Part shown: in pieces, positions 6,524 through 6,799 of the stretch
How positions within the stretch are numbered: position 1 is the first letter of the stretch
How the letters are laid out: every line of letters begins with the position of its first letter
Assembly (NCBI GenBank): GCA_003565095.1
Contig: PXDI01000323.1
Coordinates: 1-6,799, forward strand
Origin: PVC group bacterium
GTDB taxonomy: Bacteria > Verrucomicrobiota > Kiritimatiellia > UBA8416 > PXDI01
Reading direction: 5' to 3'
DNA length: 6,799 nucleotides
Notes under the pieces: generated by a model
What the model was told of the DNA's origin: nothing
What the model saw: only the letters and a program-made list of their open reading frames with translations
Database searches by the model: none
Translations under genes and position numbers: made by a program

Positions 6524-6799
6524 TTACTGTTCTTCTTCAACCCGCAGCGGGGTGACAGAGCGCACGTCGGCACGCGGAATGGTGCGGATGATGCCCGGTC
6601 TGGTCTCTACTCTGAAATTGCCTTCACCATCGCGTTCAACAAGGACCCCGCGGTAGACTTCGGATGCGGTGCGCACTTCAATATCCGGAATAAAACGCCG
6701 CGCCATTACTTCATGCAGAACTGCGGTCTTGTCGCGCTCGATTTCAACTTTGACTTCTTTGGTGTAATAGCCGCGCCGGGCCAGACGAATGCTGCGCTC
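6524..6799 (-). CDS. PEGA-like protein with beta-rich tail, C-terminal part (5' end outside window)
   Basis: This frame is open from the right edge of the window to a TAA at 6524-6526, giving at least 91 residues. The visible part starts with ERSIRLARRGYYTKEVKVEI (about residues 1-20 of the fragment), which resembles the second half of a PEGA domain, the small surface beta fold where a basic strand leads into GY and then alternating hydrophobic residues. A second short beta-rich unit follows (TASEVYRGVLVERD, then FRVETRPGIIRTIPRADVRS). It looks like the small 'expose a residue, then write a value, then IPR-[AS]-[DE]-[VI]' domains common in uncharacterised envelope proteins of the PVC group. 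An internal ATG at 6706 exists, but the upstream reading is coherent, so the gene extends beyond the window. It converges on tamB with 3 bp between stops. Function unknown; PEGA assignment is moderate. Confidence 0.65.
   Translation of the reverse strand, partial: ERSIRLARRGYYTKEVKVEIERDKTAVLHEVMARRFIPDIEVRTASEVYRGVLVERDGEGNFRVETRPGIIRTIPRADVRSVTPLRVEEEQ

Noticed and set aside
6541..6552. CCCG-CAG-CGGG hairpin near the convergent 3' ends, considered as a bidirectional terminator
   Set aside because: The stem is only four pairs and lies within the minus-strand coding sequence, with no T-run on either strand directly after it.

Overview
The window is a compact block of genes from a GC-rich, double-membraned (diderm) bacterium. 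Two layers can be read directly. The first is the core type II fatty-acid synthesis cluster, in the order fabD (3' end only), fabG, acpP, fabF. The second is an adjoining pair coding for the translocation and assembly module (TAM): tamA, an outer-membrane Omp85/POTRA protein, and a short tamB, an inner-membrane-anchored AsmA-like protein with the DUF490/TamB C-terminal domain. All six genes are on the + strand. A seventh, partial gene on the - strand enters from the right edge and converges on tamB.

Layout. 3-398: C-terminal 131 residues of FabD. 433-1179: FabG. 1227-1466: acyl carrier protein. 1480-1519: a strong intrinsic terminator or attenuator. 1571-2809: FabF. 2809-4584: TamA, whose ATG shares one base with the fabF stop (TAATG). 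4586-6520: TamB, starting one base after the tamA stop. 6524-6799 (-): C-terminal part of a protein with a PEGA-like end and a small beta-rich tail, its stop 3 bp from the tamB stop. No intergenic stretch exceeds about 105 bp. I saw no tRNA, rRNA, CRISPR array, insertion sequence or attachment site.

How it fits together. FabD charges ACP with malonyl groups, FabF condenses and FabG reduces, so the left half makes acyl chains. TamA and TamB bridge the outer and inner membranes. TamB-family AsmA-like proteins are known to help move phospholipids to the outer membrane, and TAM also assists insertion of some outer-membrane proteins. Tight coupling of fabF to tamA and tamB therefore places envelope lipid delivery and outer-membrane assembly in the same transcription unit as fatty-acid elongation. 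The terminator after acpP would let ACP be made in excess over fabF-tamA-tamB.

Organism. The outer-membrane TAM proves a diderm. The gene order, the arginine-rich proteins and the PEGA-plus-beta-tail protein suggest the Planctomycetes-Verrucomicrobia-Chlamydiae group (for example a Kiritimatiellota-like lineage). This is an impression from sequence style, not a demonstrated placement. No dramatic unknown system is visible. The most distinctive points are the fab-tam linkage, the roughly half-length TamB and the arginine runs in the first POTRA domain of TamA.
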